Shown here: piece by piece, positions 1 through 8,422 of the stretch
Layout of the letters: each line of letters opens with the position of its first letter
Position numbering within the stretch: position 1 is the first letter of the stretch
Assembly: GCF_014640155.1 (NCBI RefSeq)
Contig: NZ_BMGK01000009.1
Location: 50,960 to 114,959, forward strand
Length of the DNA: 64,000 nucleotides
Direction: 5' to 3'
Source of the DNA: Planktosalinus lacus
GTDB lineage: Bacteria > Bacteroidota > Bacteroidia > Flavobacteriales > Flavobacteriaceae
Notes under the pieces: generated by a model
Told to the model about the DNA's origin: nothing
Databases searched by the model: none
The model's input: the letters and a program-made list of their open reading frames with translations, nothing else
Translations under genes and position numbers: made by a program

Positions 1-1008
1 CTTATAATATTCCTGGAAGTTTGAAATGAGCACAGTATGACCAAGGTTACAGAGTAATCTTGCACGATCCATAAAATCTTCTTCATCTATTTCTCCTTCA
101 GCTCTAAGGTTTGAAAGTGTAATTTCAAAAATTGGAATGGTATTATCTTTTTCTACTTTATTTTCATTGATGAACATTTCATAAGAACGTTCAAACATAT
201 CGATGTTTACTTTAGTTACTGGTCTAAAACTTCCTCTTAAAGTGAGTATGTTTTTTTTGTATAAAATAGCTGCGGGTAGTATGTTGTTTCCATCTGGACC
301 AAACATAACCGCTTCGGTCATCCCGTTTTTAATAAGTTGTAAACTCATCAATCGGTTGTCAACGGTTTCAAATTGTGGCCCGGAAAAGTTTATCATATCA
401 ATTTCGATTTGATCTTTATCGATATGATCATATAAGTAACGTAAGAGTTTTCTGGGTTGATCATATTTATAGAAAGCGCCGTAAATCAAATTCACTCCTA
501 ATACACCCAATGTGAGTTGCTGCAGTTTGGCATCATTTTCTTTAAAACGAATATGAAGGATTATTTCATTATAGTCTTCATTAGGGTCTACCTGAAAACG
601 AATACCAACCCAGCCATGGCCTTTAAATTTTTTTGCAAAATCGATAGTTGCAACTGTATTGGCATAAGCAAAAAATATTTTATTGGGATGTTTTTCTCTT
701 GAAATGCGTTCTTCCATTAGCTTCATTTCGTGTTTCAGCATCCTTTTTAAACGAGGTTCTGTCACATAACGGCCATCTTCTTCAATGCCATAAATGGAAT
801 CACTAAAGTCTTTATCATAGGCAGACATTGCTTTTGCTATAGTTCCGGAAGCGCCGCCGGCTCTGAAGAAATTTCTAACTGTTTCCTGCCCGGCACCTAT
901 TTCAGCAAAGGTTCCATATATATTTTCGTTAAGATTTATTCTTAAAGTTTTATCTTTAATGGAGGGAATATGTTCAAATTCTTTGTCTCCTTTTAATGTC
1001 TCCGGCAT
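1..1008 (-). CDS. Conserved Bacteroidota protein of unknown function, 3' end beyond window
   Basis: The reading frame is open for 336 codons from an ATG at 1008 (MPETLKGDKE) and runs off the left edge, so the C-terminus is missing. I see no signal peptide or membrane segment at the N-terminus. The sequence has a glycine-rich stretch (FRAGGASGTIAKAMS, about residues 49-63) and looks cytoplasmic. I recognise it as a protein widely conserved in Flavobacteriia that automatic annotation often mislabels as a TonB-dependent receptor or nicotinate-nucleotide adenylyltransferase. I see no receptor or barrel feature that supports the first label. A TACCTTTG promoter element lies about 30 nt upstream. 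It is divergent from the MBL hydrolase. The function is unknown. Confidence 0.8.
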   Translation of the reverse strand, partial: MPETLKGDKEFEHIPSIKDKTLRINLNENIYGTFAEIGAGQETVRNFFRAGGASGTIAKAMSAYDKDFSDSIYGIEEDGRYVTEPRLKRMLKHEMKLMEERISREKHPNKIFFAYANTVATIDFAKKFKGHGWVGIRFQVDPNEDYNEIILHIRFKENDAKLQQLTLGVLGVNLIYGAFYKYDQPRKLLRYLYDHIDKDQIEIDMINFSGPQFETVDNRLMSLQLIKNGMTEAVMFGPDGNNILPAAILYKKNILTLRGSFRPVTKVNIDMFERSYEMFINENKVEKDNTIPIFEITLSNLRAEGEIDEEDFMDRARLLCNLGHTVLISNFQEYYK

Positions 1009-1036
1009 AGCTAAAAAAATGAAAAATTATATACTA

Positions 1037-1044
1037 CAAAGGTA
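1037..1044 (-). promoter_or_regulatory. Bacteroidota -7 promoter element (TACCTTTG)
   Basis: Read on the reverse strand this is TACCTTTG, an exact match to the Bacteroidota sigma-A consensus TAnnTTTG. It sits 28 nt ahead of the start codon at 1008. It is divergent from the element at 1088-1095. Confidence 0.6.
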
Positions 1045-1087
1045 GTAAATAGCTTATAAATACAAGTGTTAAACAAAAAAATATATT

Positions 1088-1095
1088 TAATTTTG
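1088..1095 (+). promoter_or_regulatory. Bacteroidota -7 promoter element (TAATTTTG), start-proximal
   Basis: TAATTTTG matches TAnnTTTG exactly and ends only 5 nt before the ATG at 1101. In Bacteroidota transcription usually begins a few bases after this element, so the transcript would be leaderless or nearly so. Confidence 0.6.
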
Positions 1096-1100
1096 TGGCT

Positions 1101-1877
1101 ATGTCAAAACCACTTACCGTAACTTTTTTAGGTACCGGAACATCCCAAGGAATTCCTGTGATTGGAAGTGAACATCCAGTATGTAAAAGTGAAGACCCAA
1201 AAGATAAACGCTTGCGAGTATCGGTATTGATATCGTGGGGTCAATTTAATTATGTTATCGATACCGGCCCTGACTTTAGAGCTCAAATGTTAGAAGCAAA
1301 GTGTACAAAGCTTGATGGAATTTTATTCACTCACGAGCATAATGATCACATAGCCGGTTTGGATGATATTAGACCCTACTTTTTTAGACAGGGAGATATT
1401 AGGGCATTTGCACACAAGCGAGTGTTTGATTCTTTAAAAAATCGCTTTGATTATATTTTTGTCACAGAAAACAAATATCCAGGAGCACCCACTTTAAAGG
1501 AAATTGAAATTGATAAATCAACACCCTTTAAAATTTCTGATAAACTTGTGATTCCAATAGAGGTAATGCATAACCGTATGCCTGTTCTTGGATTTCGTAT
1601 TGAAGACTTTACTTATATTACTGATGCTAAAACAATTACAAAAGAAGAGCTTGCAAAAATAAAAGGAACAAAAGTTTTAGTATTAAATGCATTGAGGCAG
1701 GAAGCCCATTATTCTCATTTTAACCTGGAAGAAGCACTTGACTTAATTAAAACCATTGCTCCAGATCGAGCTTATTTAACACATATAAGCCATTTAATGG
1801 GTTTTCACGAAGAAGTTCAGAAATCCTTGCCTAAAAATGTTTTTCTCGCTTATGACGGACTTCAAATAACAATTTAA
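1101..1877 (+). CDS. MBL-fold metal-dependent hydrolase, PhnP-like
   Basis: A 258-residue metallo-beta-lactamase-fold protein. It has the metal-binding motif HEHNDH at about residues 78-83, the strand FLGTGTSQG near the N-terminus, and VIDTGPDFR, which is typical of the PhnP/YycJ-like branch (phosphodiesterases and other hydrolases). A later His (THISH, about residue 230) completes the metal site. The in-frame GTG at 1095 was rejected because it forms the last base of the -7 element; ATG 1101 is preferred. Substrate cannot be told from sequence. No phosphonate-pathway genes are nearby, so a true PhnP role is unlikely. The next gene follows closely on the same strand. Confidence 0.85.
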   Translation: MSKPLTVTFLGTGTSQGIPVIGSEHPVCKSEDPKDKRLRVSVLISWGQFNYVIDTGPDFRAQMLEAKCTKLDGILFTHEHNDHIAGLDDIRPYFFRQGDIRAFAHKRVFDSLKNRFDYIFVTENKYPGAPTLKEIEIDKSTPFKISDKLVIPIEVMHNRMPVLGFRIEDFTYITDAKTITKEELAKIKGTKVLVLNALRQEAHYSHFNLEEALDLIKTIAPDRAYLTHISHLMGFHEEVQKSLPKNVFLAYDGLQITI

Positions 1878-1886
1878 CTATTGAAA

Positions 1887-2384
1887 ATGAAAAACAAGAT
1901 TATTTTATACTTATTTATCTTTTCTGTCCTGATGTTACTTTATATGTACATGAATCAGAAACGAATTTATGAAGACCAGGAATCAAAAATAGAATATTTA
2001 ACTGAAAAATCAGTAGCCTTGGAAAGCAAACTGGATTCTATAAAAAATGTAAATTTTGATTTAAATTATTTTACTCTTTTAGGGAATGATAACGCTATGA
2101 CCTACTTTGAAAATTTCGGACTGGAAGCCGGCTTTATGGAAGAGTTGGTAACTCAGCATTTGTATGCTCAGAATGAGGGAAGCGATGATAATCCGCTTGT
2201 GCCTTATGTTGGAACTGAAGGGGTTATGAAAATCAATAAAGTGAGGTTTTTAAACCATCGATGGATTATTGTCGATTTTACCGATGGCAGAAACTGGGGT
2301 GAATTAATCCTAGAATATAATTTAGATGAAAATCAAGACCTTACCTTAAAAACAATTGCTTCATTGATGTATCCGCCAGGATAA
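1887..2384 (+). CDS. Small membrane-anchored protein of unknown function
   Basis: A 165-residue protein starting at ATG 1887 (MKNKIILYLF), 9 nt after the hydrolase stop and so probably co-transcribed. A TTG two codons upstream is a poorer start. The first ~20 residues form one transmembrane segment without a clear signal cleavage site. Residues about 25-50 are charged and likely coiled coil. A soluble domain of about 110 residues follows. It contains YFENFGLEAGF, which suits a periplasmic helical cap, and a C-terminal beta-rich part (HRWIIVDFTDGRNWGE). I recognise no catalytic motif. Short proteins of this type are common and uncharacterised in Flavobacteriia. Confidence 0.7.
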   Translation: MKNKIILYLFIFSVLMLLYMYMNQKRIYEDQESKIEYLTEKSVALESKLDSIKNVNFDLNYFTLLGNDNAMTYFENFGLEAGFMEELVTQHLYAQNEGSDDNPLVPYVGTEGVMKINKVRFLNHRWIIVDFTDGRNWGELILEYNLDENQDLTLKTIASLMYPPG

Positions 2385-2403
2385 CTATACATAATAAATT
2401 TAT

Positions 2404-3063
2404 TCATAAACGATTTTTCAACCATTTTTTAAACTCAAAAAAGTTTTGTGGTGCCACACCGTGACCCACCGGGAATTCGCTGTAAGTATTTGATATTTTA
2501 TGAGCATCTAAAAAAGGTTTTACTTTACGTGCCCATTCTACAGGGATAACCTGATCTGCACTTCCGTGTGAACAGTAAAAATCAAGGTTTGTAAAGTCTT
2601 TATCAATGATATTTTCAGGTAAAAGATCTTCATTGATATAGCCGCTGAGTGCAATGATGTTTTTTAACTTCTCAGGATAATTGAGTGCCACAGCATAACT
2701 TAAAATAGTGCCCTGACTAAAGCCCAGTAAGGTTACATTCGCGGGGTCAACATCATACGTTTCAACTGCCTCGTCAATAAAATTAGCAATAAGATCCCTA
2801 GATTTTGAAGCTTGTTCTGTATCACTAAATTTTCCTGAAGTAGTATCCCAATGTATGGTATACCAGGCGTTTCCAAATGGTTCCATCTTAAATGGTGCCC
2901 TTGCAGAAATAATAAATAATTCCTCCGGCAATTCTGAGGCAAAAGAAAATAAATCATTCTCATCACTGCCATAGCCGTGCAACATAATAAGCAAGGGTGC
3001 TTTTTTATCAGATTTTTTTGAAGGTCTTGTAAGATGGTATAGAGATAGGTTTTGTGTAGTCAT
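2404..3063 (-). CDS. Alpha/beta-hydrolase, phospholipase/carboxylesterase family
   Basis: A 219-residue serine esterase of the YpfH/carboxylesterase type. The oxyanion region is MLHGYGSDENDLF near residue 30. The nucleophile elbow is GFSQG at about residue 115, the acidic residue lies in GSADQVIP, and the catalytic His is in VGHGVAP near the C-terminus, so the triad is complete. No signal peptide is seen, so it should be cytoplasmic. The start is ATG 3063; the upstream in-frame TTG at 3072 only adds three residues. It is the last gene of the reverse-strand run that begins with the BatA-like protein. The natural substrate is unknown. Confidence 0.88.
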   Translation of the reverse strand: MTTQNLSLYHLTRPSKKSDKKAPLLIMLHGYGSDENDLFSFASELPEELFIISARAPFKMEPFGNAWYTIHWDTTSGKFSDTEQASKSRDLIANFIDEAVETYDVDPANVTLLGFSQGTILSYAVALNYPEKLKNIIALSGYINEDLLPENIIDKDFTNLDFYCSHGSADQVIPVEWARKVKPFLDAHKISNTYSEFPVGHGVAPQNFFEFKKWLKNRL

Positions 3064-3123
3064 ACAATTCAATAAAAATACCGCCTATTTTTTTCCGGTA
3101 TATAATTTAATTCTTTAAAAACT

Positions 3124-3453
3124 TTACTTGATTCCTTTGAACCATTCTTGAAAATTTTCTCCTATTATAGGGACTAGTTTTCTTTCACCCTGAATAGCCC
3201 CAACAAAGCCAATTATCCATAAAACAAGAATCAAAACACTTAAAATCGTTCCAAACACTCCTAAGTTAACATACATTGAAAGAACAGAAACTAATATTGA
3301 AAGTAAAATGAGTCCCAACATTTGCCGAATGTGAAAAGAAGCGTAGTCATTTTTTTTATTAGAATTCATTAAAATTGCAACTACCCAACCAATAAGTGTG
3401 ATGTAAGCTATTATTCCGATTGTTTTTCCATCAGTATCTGTTGTATTTTCCAT
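3124..3453 (-). CDS. DUF4870-type small membrane protein (second copy)
   Basis: A 109-residue integral membrane protein with about three hydrophobic segments, and HIRQMLGL and FVGAIQGE motifs characteristic of the DUF4870/Tic20-like small membrane proteins. The N-terminus (DGKTIGIIAYITLIGW) places the first membrane segment near residue 12. It is a paralogue of the gene immediately upstream: both share the pattern I-x-Y-I-T-x-I-G, a polar loop ending in YHI or FHI, and a closing FQ(E/K)WF. Function is not established for the family. It is separated by 33 nt from its paralogue and by 60 nt from the esterase. Confidence 0.8.
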   Translation of the reverse strand: MENTTDTDGKTIGIIAYITLIGWVVAILMNSNKKNDYASFHIRQMLGLILLSILVSVLSMYVNLGVFGTILSVLILVLWIIGFVGAIQGERKLVPIIGENFQEWFKGIK

Positions 3454-3486
3454 AATTTTTAATTGTTTGAATTTAAAATTAATGAA

Positions 3487-3810
3487 TTAATCTAAAAAGG
3501 TAAACCACTTTTGAAAGTTTTCACTTAAATAAGGAATTACCGGACGTTTTCCTTGAAAAGCATATACAAATGAAATTATCCACAAAACAAAAGAAATTAA
3601 CCAGATAATATCCCCCAATATTATATTAATGTATTGATGAGAAACTTGCGAAATAAAAAGCATAACGACCAATCCAAACATAACCTTGATATGATAAGTG
3701 ACATAGTCTGAGCGTAAATCTTTATTGAAAAAATAAGCTACAATCATGCCAATAAACGTGATATAATTTATAATGGCATAGTTTTTTTCCTTAGATGAAA
3801 GTGCTTCCAT
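3487..3810 (-). CDS. DUF4870-type small membrane protein (first copy)
   Basis: A 107-residue membrane protein with about three hydrophobic segments (near residues 15-30, 47-62 and 70-90). It ends in YLSENFQKWFTFLD, matching the end of its downstream paralogue (FQEWFKGIK). It starts 7 nt after the stop of the dihydroorotase-like gene, so it is very probably in the same transcript. The tandem pair looks like a local duplication that has diverged considerably. No catalytic residues are seen. Function unknown. Confidence 0.8.
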   Translation of the reverse strand: MEALSSKEKNYAIINYITFIGMIVAYFFNKDLRSDYVTYHIKVMFGLVVMLFISQVSHQYINIILGDIIWLISFVLWIISFVYAFQGKRPVIPYLSENFQKWFTFLD

Positions 3811-3817
3811 ATTAAAT

Positions 3818-5071
3818 CTAATTTAATATTAATTTCTTGTTGGCGTAAATACCCACTGCTTTTCCTTTAAGATATTGTCCTAGCAGGGCTGAATTTTTTG
3901 AACTTGAAACAATATCCTTTTCTTGAAAAACCCAATCTTCTTGAGGGTTAAAAAGACTGATGTTTGCTTTTTCTCCTTCAGAAATCGGTGTGTTTTCGAT
4001 TCCAAAAATTGGTTTTAAGCCAGTTAAAAACTGAATACTATCCTCAATGGAAAAGATTGTATTTAAAGCTCCAAAACAACTTTCTAGTCCAATACTACCG
4101 AAAAGGGCATTATCAAACTCTACCTTTTTGTGCTCAATGTCAATAGGGTTGTGGTCTGAAGTTATTCCGTCAATAATCCCTTCTTTGAGTGCGTTGATGA
4201 GTGCAGATTTATCAATATCAGTTCTCAGTGGTGGTTTGAGTTTTAAATTGGTGTTGAAGTGAATCAATGCATTATCATTGAGCATGAGATTGTTGATAGA
4301 TACACTACAACTCACGTTGAGTCCTTTTTCTTTTGCAGCTTTGATGAGCTCGACACTCTTTTTTGTTGAAACAGTAGGGATGTGTAATTTACCACCTGCA
4401 TATTCCAGCAAAAACAGGTTTCTATTGATATGTAGTTCTTCAGCTAAAGCCGGAATGCCTTTAAGTCCTAATTTAGTGCTGCTTACTTCCTCATTTACCA
4501 CGCCATTGTTAGACAATTGATTTTCGTTACAGTAAGCGATGACGAGTCCATCAAAACTTTGAGTGTATTGAAGGGCAATTTTAAGCAGATTAGGATTTTT
4601 GACCGGATTTTGATAATCGTAAAATGCAATGGCTCCGGCATTTTTCATATCATAAAGTTCAGCCAGGTCTTCGCCATTGCCCTGGTGTGTAAGTGCCCCA
4701 ATAGGGTATAAAGAAACCGGATGATTGGTTGCTTTTGAAGTGATGTATAAAATATCAGATTTACTATCGGTGACCGGGTTTGTATTTGCGTTTACAGCCA
4801 CTGCAGTAAAACCACTTTTTGCTGCAGTTTTCAATCCGTTTTCGATGGTTTCTCTTTCTTCAAAACCGGGCTCTCCAAAGCTCACACTGCTGTCAAACCA
4901 TCCTTGTGAGATGTGCAATCCTTTTATTTTTAGTTCTTTTCTGGAGTCTGGGTTTTTAATGTTTGGTGCAATTTTTTCAAAAACTCCATTTGTGATAAGA
5001 ACATCACGTTTTTTGAGGTGATGTTTACTGGTTTTATCTACTATTGTAACTGATTTTAGAAGGATGTTCAT
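3818..5071 (-). CDS. Dihydroorotase homologue lacking the metal ligands (PyrC'-like)
   Basis: A 417-residue amidohydrolase-fold protein clearly related to class I dihydroorotase, the third step of pyrimidine synthesis. The fold landmarks are kept: GWFD..EPGFEERETIENG (about residues 57-79), the GAIAF strand and TSDHNP near residue 305. The catalytic ones are not. The usual HxHFRE segment reads SVSFGE, so both His (positions 62 and 64) and the substrate-binding Arg are gone. The later His in HCE and CHVST are Tyr and Thr (AYCNE, IPTVST). Catalysis as a metal-dependent hydrolase is therefore unlikely. In other bacteria, inactive PyrC' homologues act as structural partners of aspartate transcarbamoylase, and pyrB lies 19 kb away here. 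It overlaps the upstream BatA-like gene by 4 nt (ATGA). Confidence 0.85.
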   Translation of the reverse strand: MNILLKSVTIVDKTSKHHLKKRDVLITNGVFEKIAPNIKNPDSRKELKIKGLHISQGWFDSSVSFGEPGFEERETIENGLKTAAKSGFTAVAVNANTNPVTDSKSDILYITSKATNHPVSLYPIGALTHQGNGEDLAELYDMKNAGAIAFYDYQNPVKNPNLLKIALQYTQSFDGLVIAYCNENQLSNNGVVNEEVSSTKLGLKGIPALAEELHINRNLFLLEYAGGKLHIPTVSTKKSVELIKAAKEKGLNVSCSVSINNLMLNDNALIHFNTNLKLKPPLRTDIDKSALINALKEGIIDGITSDHNPIDIEHKKVEFDNALFGSIGLESCFGALNTIFSIEDSIQFLTGLKPIFGIENTPISEGEKANISLFNPQEDWVFQEKDIVSSSKNSALLGQYLKGKAVGIYANKKLILN

Positions 5072-6990
5072 TTTAAAACTTTTAGAAGAATCAATTCAAC
5101 AATAAAAAAGAACAAAGCAAAAATAACAAACCATTTCCAATATTCACTGATATTATCACTGGCAGCTAATTTTTCAAAAGCGGCTTCAATTGAATTTGAT
5201 GTTGCTGTGTTTGTCCAGTTTTCGGCATTCATATAATTTAATTTACTTTCTTCTCGGGAGTAATTATAACTAACATTTTGCAATAAACTGTCTTTGTCAA
5301 AAACCCCATAAATACCCGCTATTTCTGGTTGGTCTGTAGTGGTAATTAAAACTTTATTTGACGTGTTTTGCTGTAGGGGAATGAAATTGGTTGTTTTATT
5401 TTTAATATTGAGAATATGGTCTTGAGGCAGTGAGGCAGCAACGGCAAATTCATTGAATTTACCTATGCTATAATATAAATTAGGCAATGGCAAGCTTTGT
5501 TTTGCAATGCGATAAAATGTGGGAACCACTAATGGTGAATTTGTGAAATTTGAATTTTCAGATTGTAATGAGGCCGTAAACAAGAAGGTGTTTACCTTTT
5601 GCATTAAAAAATCATTGTTATCTTCAAAAGTAAGCACCGGAGTATGTCTTTGCAAAATGGAAATGCTGTTTTCGACTTGTGGATATTGAAAGTTTGTCAC
5701 ACTATTTTCAAACACATTTTGATAAATTGGATGTGAAAAGTGGATAGTGGTTATTTGTTTTTTATTTGTTATATCAGTATTAATTGCACCAATATTCAAG
5801 GAGTTTAGAAATTGGTTGTAAGAAGATTTATCAATTTCTAAAGCTGGAATAATCACTAATGTACCTCCATTTTCAGAGAAAGAAAGCAAGGCATTTTGCA
5901 GCGGTGGATTCAATTCACTCAAACCATTTAAAATAATAGTGTTTTGCTCTTGAATGGCATTGAAATCAAGTGAATTAATATTTTGAGATTGAAAGTCAAA
6001 CTCGTCTGAAGTATAAATTTTATTTAAAAAAGCGTCATTTTCCTGATTAATTGAAAGAACTTTGATGTTGTTCTTTTTGTTGATGTTGAAAAAAAGTTGG
6101 TTGTCAAATAAAACCGACTGGTCTGTAATGTCAATTCTTCCGTTAAAATTGATGTCTTCTATTTCAAATGTAGCCGTTTCTGACTGATTTTTTTTGAGCT
6201 CAACTGAGGTTCGTGCAATTAGTTCTTCATTTTCAAAAAGAGCAATCGGTACATTTTCGACCGGTTCTCCAAAATTTGACAAAGAAACTGTAAGTTCAAG
6301 AGTTGTCGAGTTGATTGCAGAAACATACACGCTGTCAACGGAAAGGTTGTTAGTGTTTGAAGGGGTTAGCTGAACTGTTGTAATATTTATGTTTTCGGGA
6401 TTATTTTCAGGGAAGTTTTGTTGTCCCTGAAAATCAGAAATCCAAATCAGGTTTTTTTGAGAGTTTTGGTTGTTTGAAAAAAGTGATTGTGCTTTTAATA
6501 GTGCTTCACTATAAGACAATGTATTTGGACTGTAGTCGATTTCTAAAATAGTACTTTTTAACTCTTCACTTTTTGATTTTATGCTACTGTTATTGTTACT
6601 AAACCAACTTATTTCATCTGGTAGGTTTTGGTTTTTATACAATTGTTGGGCAACCATTTTAAGCAATTCACCCTGTGAACCTTTAGCTTGTAAACTTAGT
6701 GAGTTATCAATATAGAGAACGGTTTCGGTTTCAGATTTGAAATTTTCTTTGGTTGTAAAATAAGGTTGTGCAAATGCTAAAATGATACAGGCTAGTGCTA
6801 ACAGCCGTGAAAATAAAACTAGCCATTTCTTGATTTTGGAACTTTTTCTTGTTTGAATAGATACTGCTTTTAAAAACTTCAGATTTGTAAATGGTGTTTT
6901 TCTGAATTTTCTAAGTTGGAAAAGATGAACAATGATAGGAATTACAAGTAATAAGAGGGCATAAAGTAATTCAGGATTTTTAAATTGCAT
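5068..6990 (-). CDS. BatA-like membrane protein with vWA-type domain
   Basis: A 640-residue protein starting at ATG 6990 (MQFKNPELLYAL), the stereotyped start of the family; a TTG three codons upstream was rejected. A first membrane segment (about residues 8-25) is followed by HLFQLRKFRKTPFTNLKFL, the BatA/aerotolerance N-terminal signature. A second segment lies near residues 55-75 and a C-terminal one at about 615-635. Between them is a long periplasmic region; the part beginning TVLYIDNSLS is von Willebrand A-like with a partial metal-site DxS. Related proteins of Bacteroides are linked to aerotolerance, but the molecular role is not settled. It probably heads the operon with the dihydroorotase-like gene, and a TATCTTTG promoter lies 37 nt upstream. 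Confidence 0.82.
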   Translation of the reverse strand: MQFKNPELLYALLLLVIPIIVHLFQLRKFRKTPFTNLKFLKAVSIQTRKSSKIKKWLVLFSRLLALACIILAFAQPYFTTKENFKSETETVLYIDNSLSLQAKGSQGELLKMVAQQLYKNQNLPDEISWFSNNNSSIKSKSEELKSTILEIDYSPNTLSYSEALLKAQSLFSNNQNSQKNLIWISDFQGQQNFPENNPENINITTVQLTPSNTNNLSVDSVYVSAINSTTLELTVSLSNFGEPVENVPIALFENEELIARTSVELKKNQSETATFEIEDINFNGRIDITDQSVLFDNQLFFNINKKNNIKVLSINQENDAFLNKIYTSDEFDFQSQNINSLDFNAIQEQNTIILNGLSELNPPLQNALLSFSENGGTLVIIPALEIDKSSYNQFLNSLNIGAINTDITNKKQITTIHFSHPIYQNVFENSVTNFQYPQVENSISILQRHTPVLTFEDNNDFLMQKVNTFLFTASLQSENSNFTNSPLVVPTFYRIAKQSLPLPNLYYSIGKFNEFAVAASLPQDHILNIKNKTTNFIPLQQNTSNKVLITTTDQPEIAGIYGVFDKDSLLQNVSYNYSREESKLNYMNAENWTNTATSNSIEAAFEKLAASDNISEYWKWFVIFALFFFIVELILLKVLK

Positions 6991-7027
6991 TCCAGACAAA
7001 AGATTTTTATGAGCCGTTGAGCGTTTT

Positions 7028-7035
7028 CAAAGATA
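7028..7035 (-). promoter_or_regulatory. Bacteroidota -7 promoter element (TATCTTTG)
   Basis: The reverse strand reads TATCTTTG, 37 nt ahead of the BatA-like start at 6990. It is the likely promoter for the run of reverse-strand genes 6990 to 2404. Confidence 0.55.
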
Positions 7036-7072
7036 AAAATTGAGGCTGAATTATTCGCTTTAAAAGTTGATT

Positions 7073-8278
7073 TTATTTTCTTGGAATTTTATTGTCATCA
7101 AAAGCACTAGGCAATAGCTGAGGAATAAATTTAATTAACAAAGGCAGCAGCAAAGAACCTCCCGGCAACAAAAATATAGTTAAAGAAGGGATGGATTTAA
7201 AAATATCAAAAAGTTGCTCTTTTATAAGTGTTTTTTCTTTAGGAGAAAGGTCTTTTACTGTTGACTTACCAAGCAACCTAATGAGTTCTTTACTTTGTGA
7301 AAGTTCTTTAATCAACCTGTTTTTATTTCTTAAAATCAATAGTTTTACCAACTTTGAAGATTGGTTATAAAATTGTTTCGCAGGATGTGTGTATTGAAAT
7401 AAATTGATGGAAGCGGTGTGTTTAATAACAAAAGTTTTGAGCATTTCAAAACTTAAAATTGCATAGTTTTGATGAAGTTTTAGTTTTAAACAGAGCTGCT
7501 TCATAAATACCATTTCAGTTGGCTCCATTTTTTGATCATTCCAGACTGCCAGTGTGCAGAGGTCAAGAAGATACATTTTCTCTAAAGGATCTTTCAATAA
7601 TTTAAAATCAATTTTTTGAATTGAAAAATCTGAACCTGAAAAATATGTTTGATGCAGCGTTGATGCTTCAAACATTTCTAATAGAAGATGATCATATTTT
7701 GTTTTTTGGGATTTTGTTTGTAAAGCCAAAAAACAACTTTGAAGTAATACTGCCTCCAGGTTTTCAGCATAGTATTTTGGAGTAAATTTACTATCTGATA
7801 AAAAAATTTTATAAGCGAGAATATCAAGAAAGAGCAGAGCGTTTGTTACAATTTGTTCAAAAGGAGCTTTGTCGACACTTTTAGTTTTCTCAATTCGTTT
7901 TTTTAGAACAAATTCAAGTTTTTTTGATTCACTTAACTTAAATTTCATTGAAGGAATCAAACTACTTTTCTTTTCACTTAACTTTTCATAAAATAGAATG
8001 AGGTGGGCGATGCAGCTTTGATAATTCGAATTTTTGTGATGTGAAAAATATAAGTACATCAATGACTGCAGAGTGTTGACTTTTGCAACCTCTTCTTCGG
8101 TTAATTTTAAATTAGAGTTATCTAACGCAACGAGGGTTTCAATAGAAAAGCCATATATAAAGCCGTTTTTACGTAAGCTATTATAAAAAGCTTCTTCATT
8201 TTCAAAAGAAAAAGCAACCTTACCCTTTTCTAAAATAAAAATATATTTGTCTATCCAACCGGAAGCGGAGGGGTTCAT
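7073..8278 (-). CDS. LETM1-related protein
   Basis: A 401-residue, mostly helical and lysine-rich protein. The C-terminal stretch from about residue 365 (FKSIPSLTIFLLPGGSLLLP, then a KFIPQLLPSAF-like end) resembles the hydrophobic core of LETM1, the mitochondrial inner-membrane protein. Flavobacterial homologues are called LETM1-related biofilm-associated proteins in current databases. The remainder has no recognisable domain, although the middle (about residues 230-290) has the look of a TerB-like helical bundle. Apart from the C-terminal segment it lacks membrane spans. It is transcribed alone from a TAAATTTG element and is divergent from the DUF4331 genes. Confidence 0.72.
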   Translation of the reverse strand: MNPSASGWIDKYIFILEKGKVAFSFENEEAFYNSLRKNGFIYGFSIETLVALDNSNLKLTEEEVAKVNTLQSLMYLYFSHHKNSNYQSCIAHLILFYEKLSEKKSSLIPSMKFKLSESKKLEFVLKKRIEKTKSVDKAPFEQIVTNALLFLDILAYKIFLSDSKFTPKYYAENLEAVLLQSCFLALQTKSQKTKYDHLLLEMFEASTLHQTYFSGSDFSIQKIDFKLLKDPLEKMYLLDLCTLAVWNDQKMEPTEMVFMKQLCLKLKLHQNYAILSFEMLKTFVIKHTASINLFQYTHPAKQFYNQSSKLVKLLILRNKNRLIKELSQSKELIRLLGKSTVKDLSPKEKTLIKEQLFDIFKSIPSLTIFLLPGGSLLLPLLIKFIPQLLPSAFDDNKIPRK

Positions 8279-8302
8279 AAACTATTTTATCAAATTGTTT
8301 TG

Positions 8303-8310
8303 CAAATTTA
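8303..8310 (-). promoter_or_regulatory. Bacteroidota -7 promoter element (TAAATTTG)
   Basis: The reverse strand reads TAAATTTG, 24 nt ahead of the LETM1-related start at 8278. It is divergent from the element at 8347-8354. Confidence 0.6.
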
Positions 8311-8346
8311 CAGCTAAAGTTTATGAATTAGTCACCAAATATTGTC

Positions 8347-8354
8347 TATTTTTG
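8347..8354 (+). promoter_or_regulatory. Bacteroidota -7 promoter element (TATTTTTG)
   Basis: TATTTTTG matches TAnnTTTG and gives a leader of about 65 nt ahead of the DUF4331 gene at 8423. Confidence 0.5.
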
Positions 8355-8422
8355 GACGTTGTTAATTTAAGAATGTTTGAAATTAAACAATCAGACACAG
8401 ATAATCACAAAAAATTAATTTT

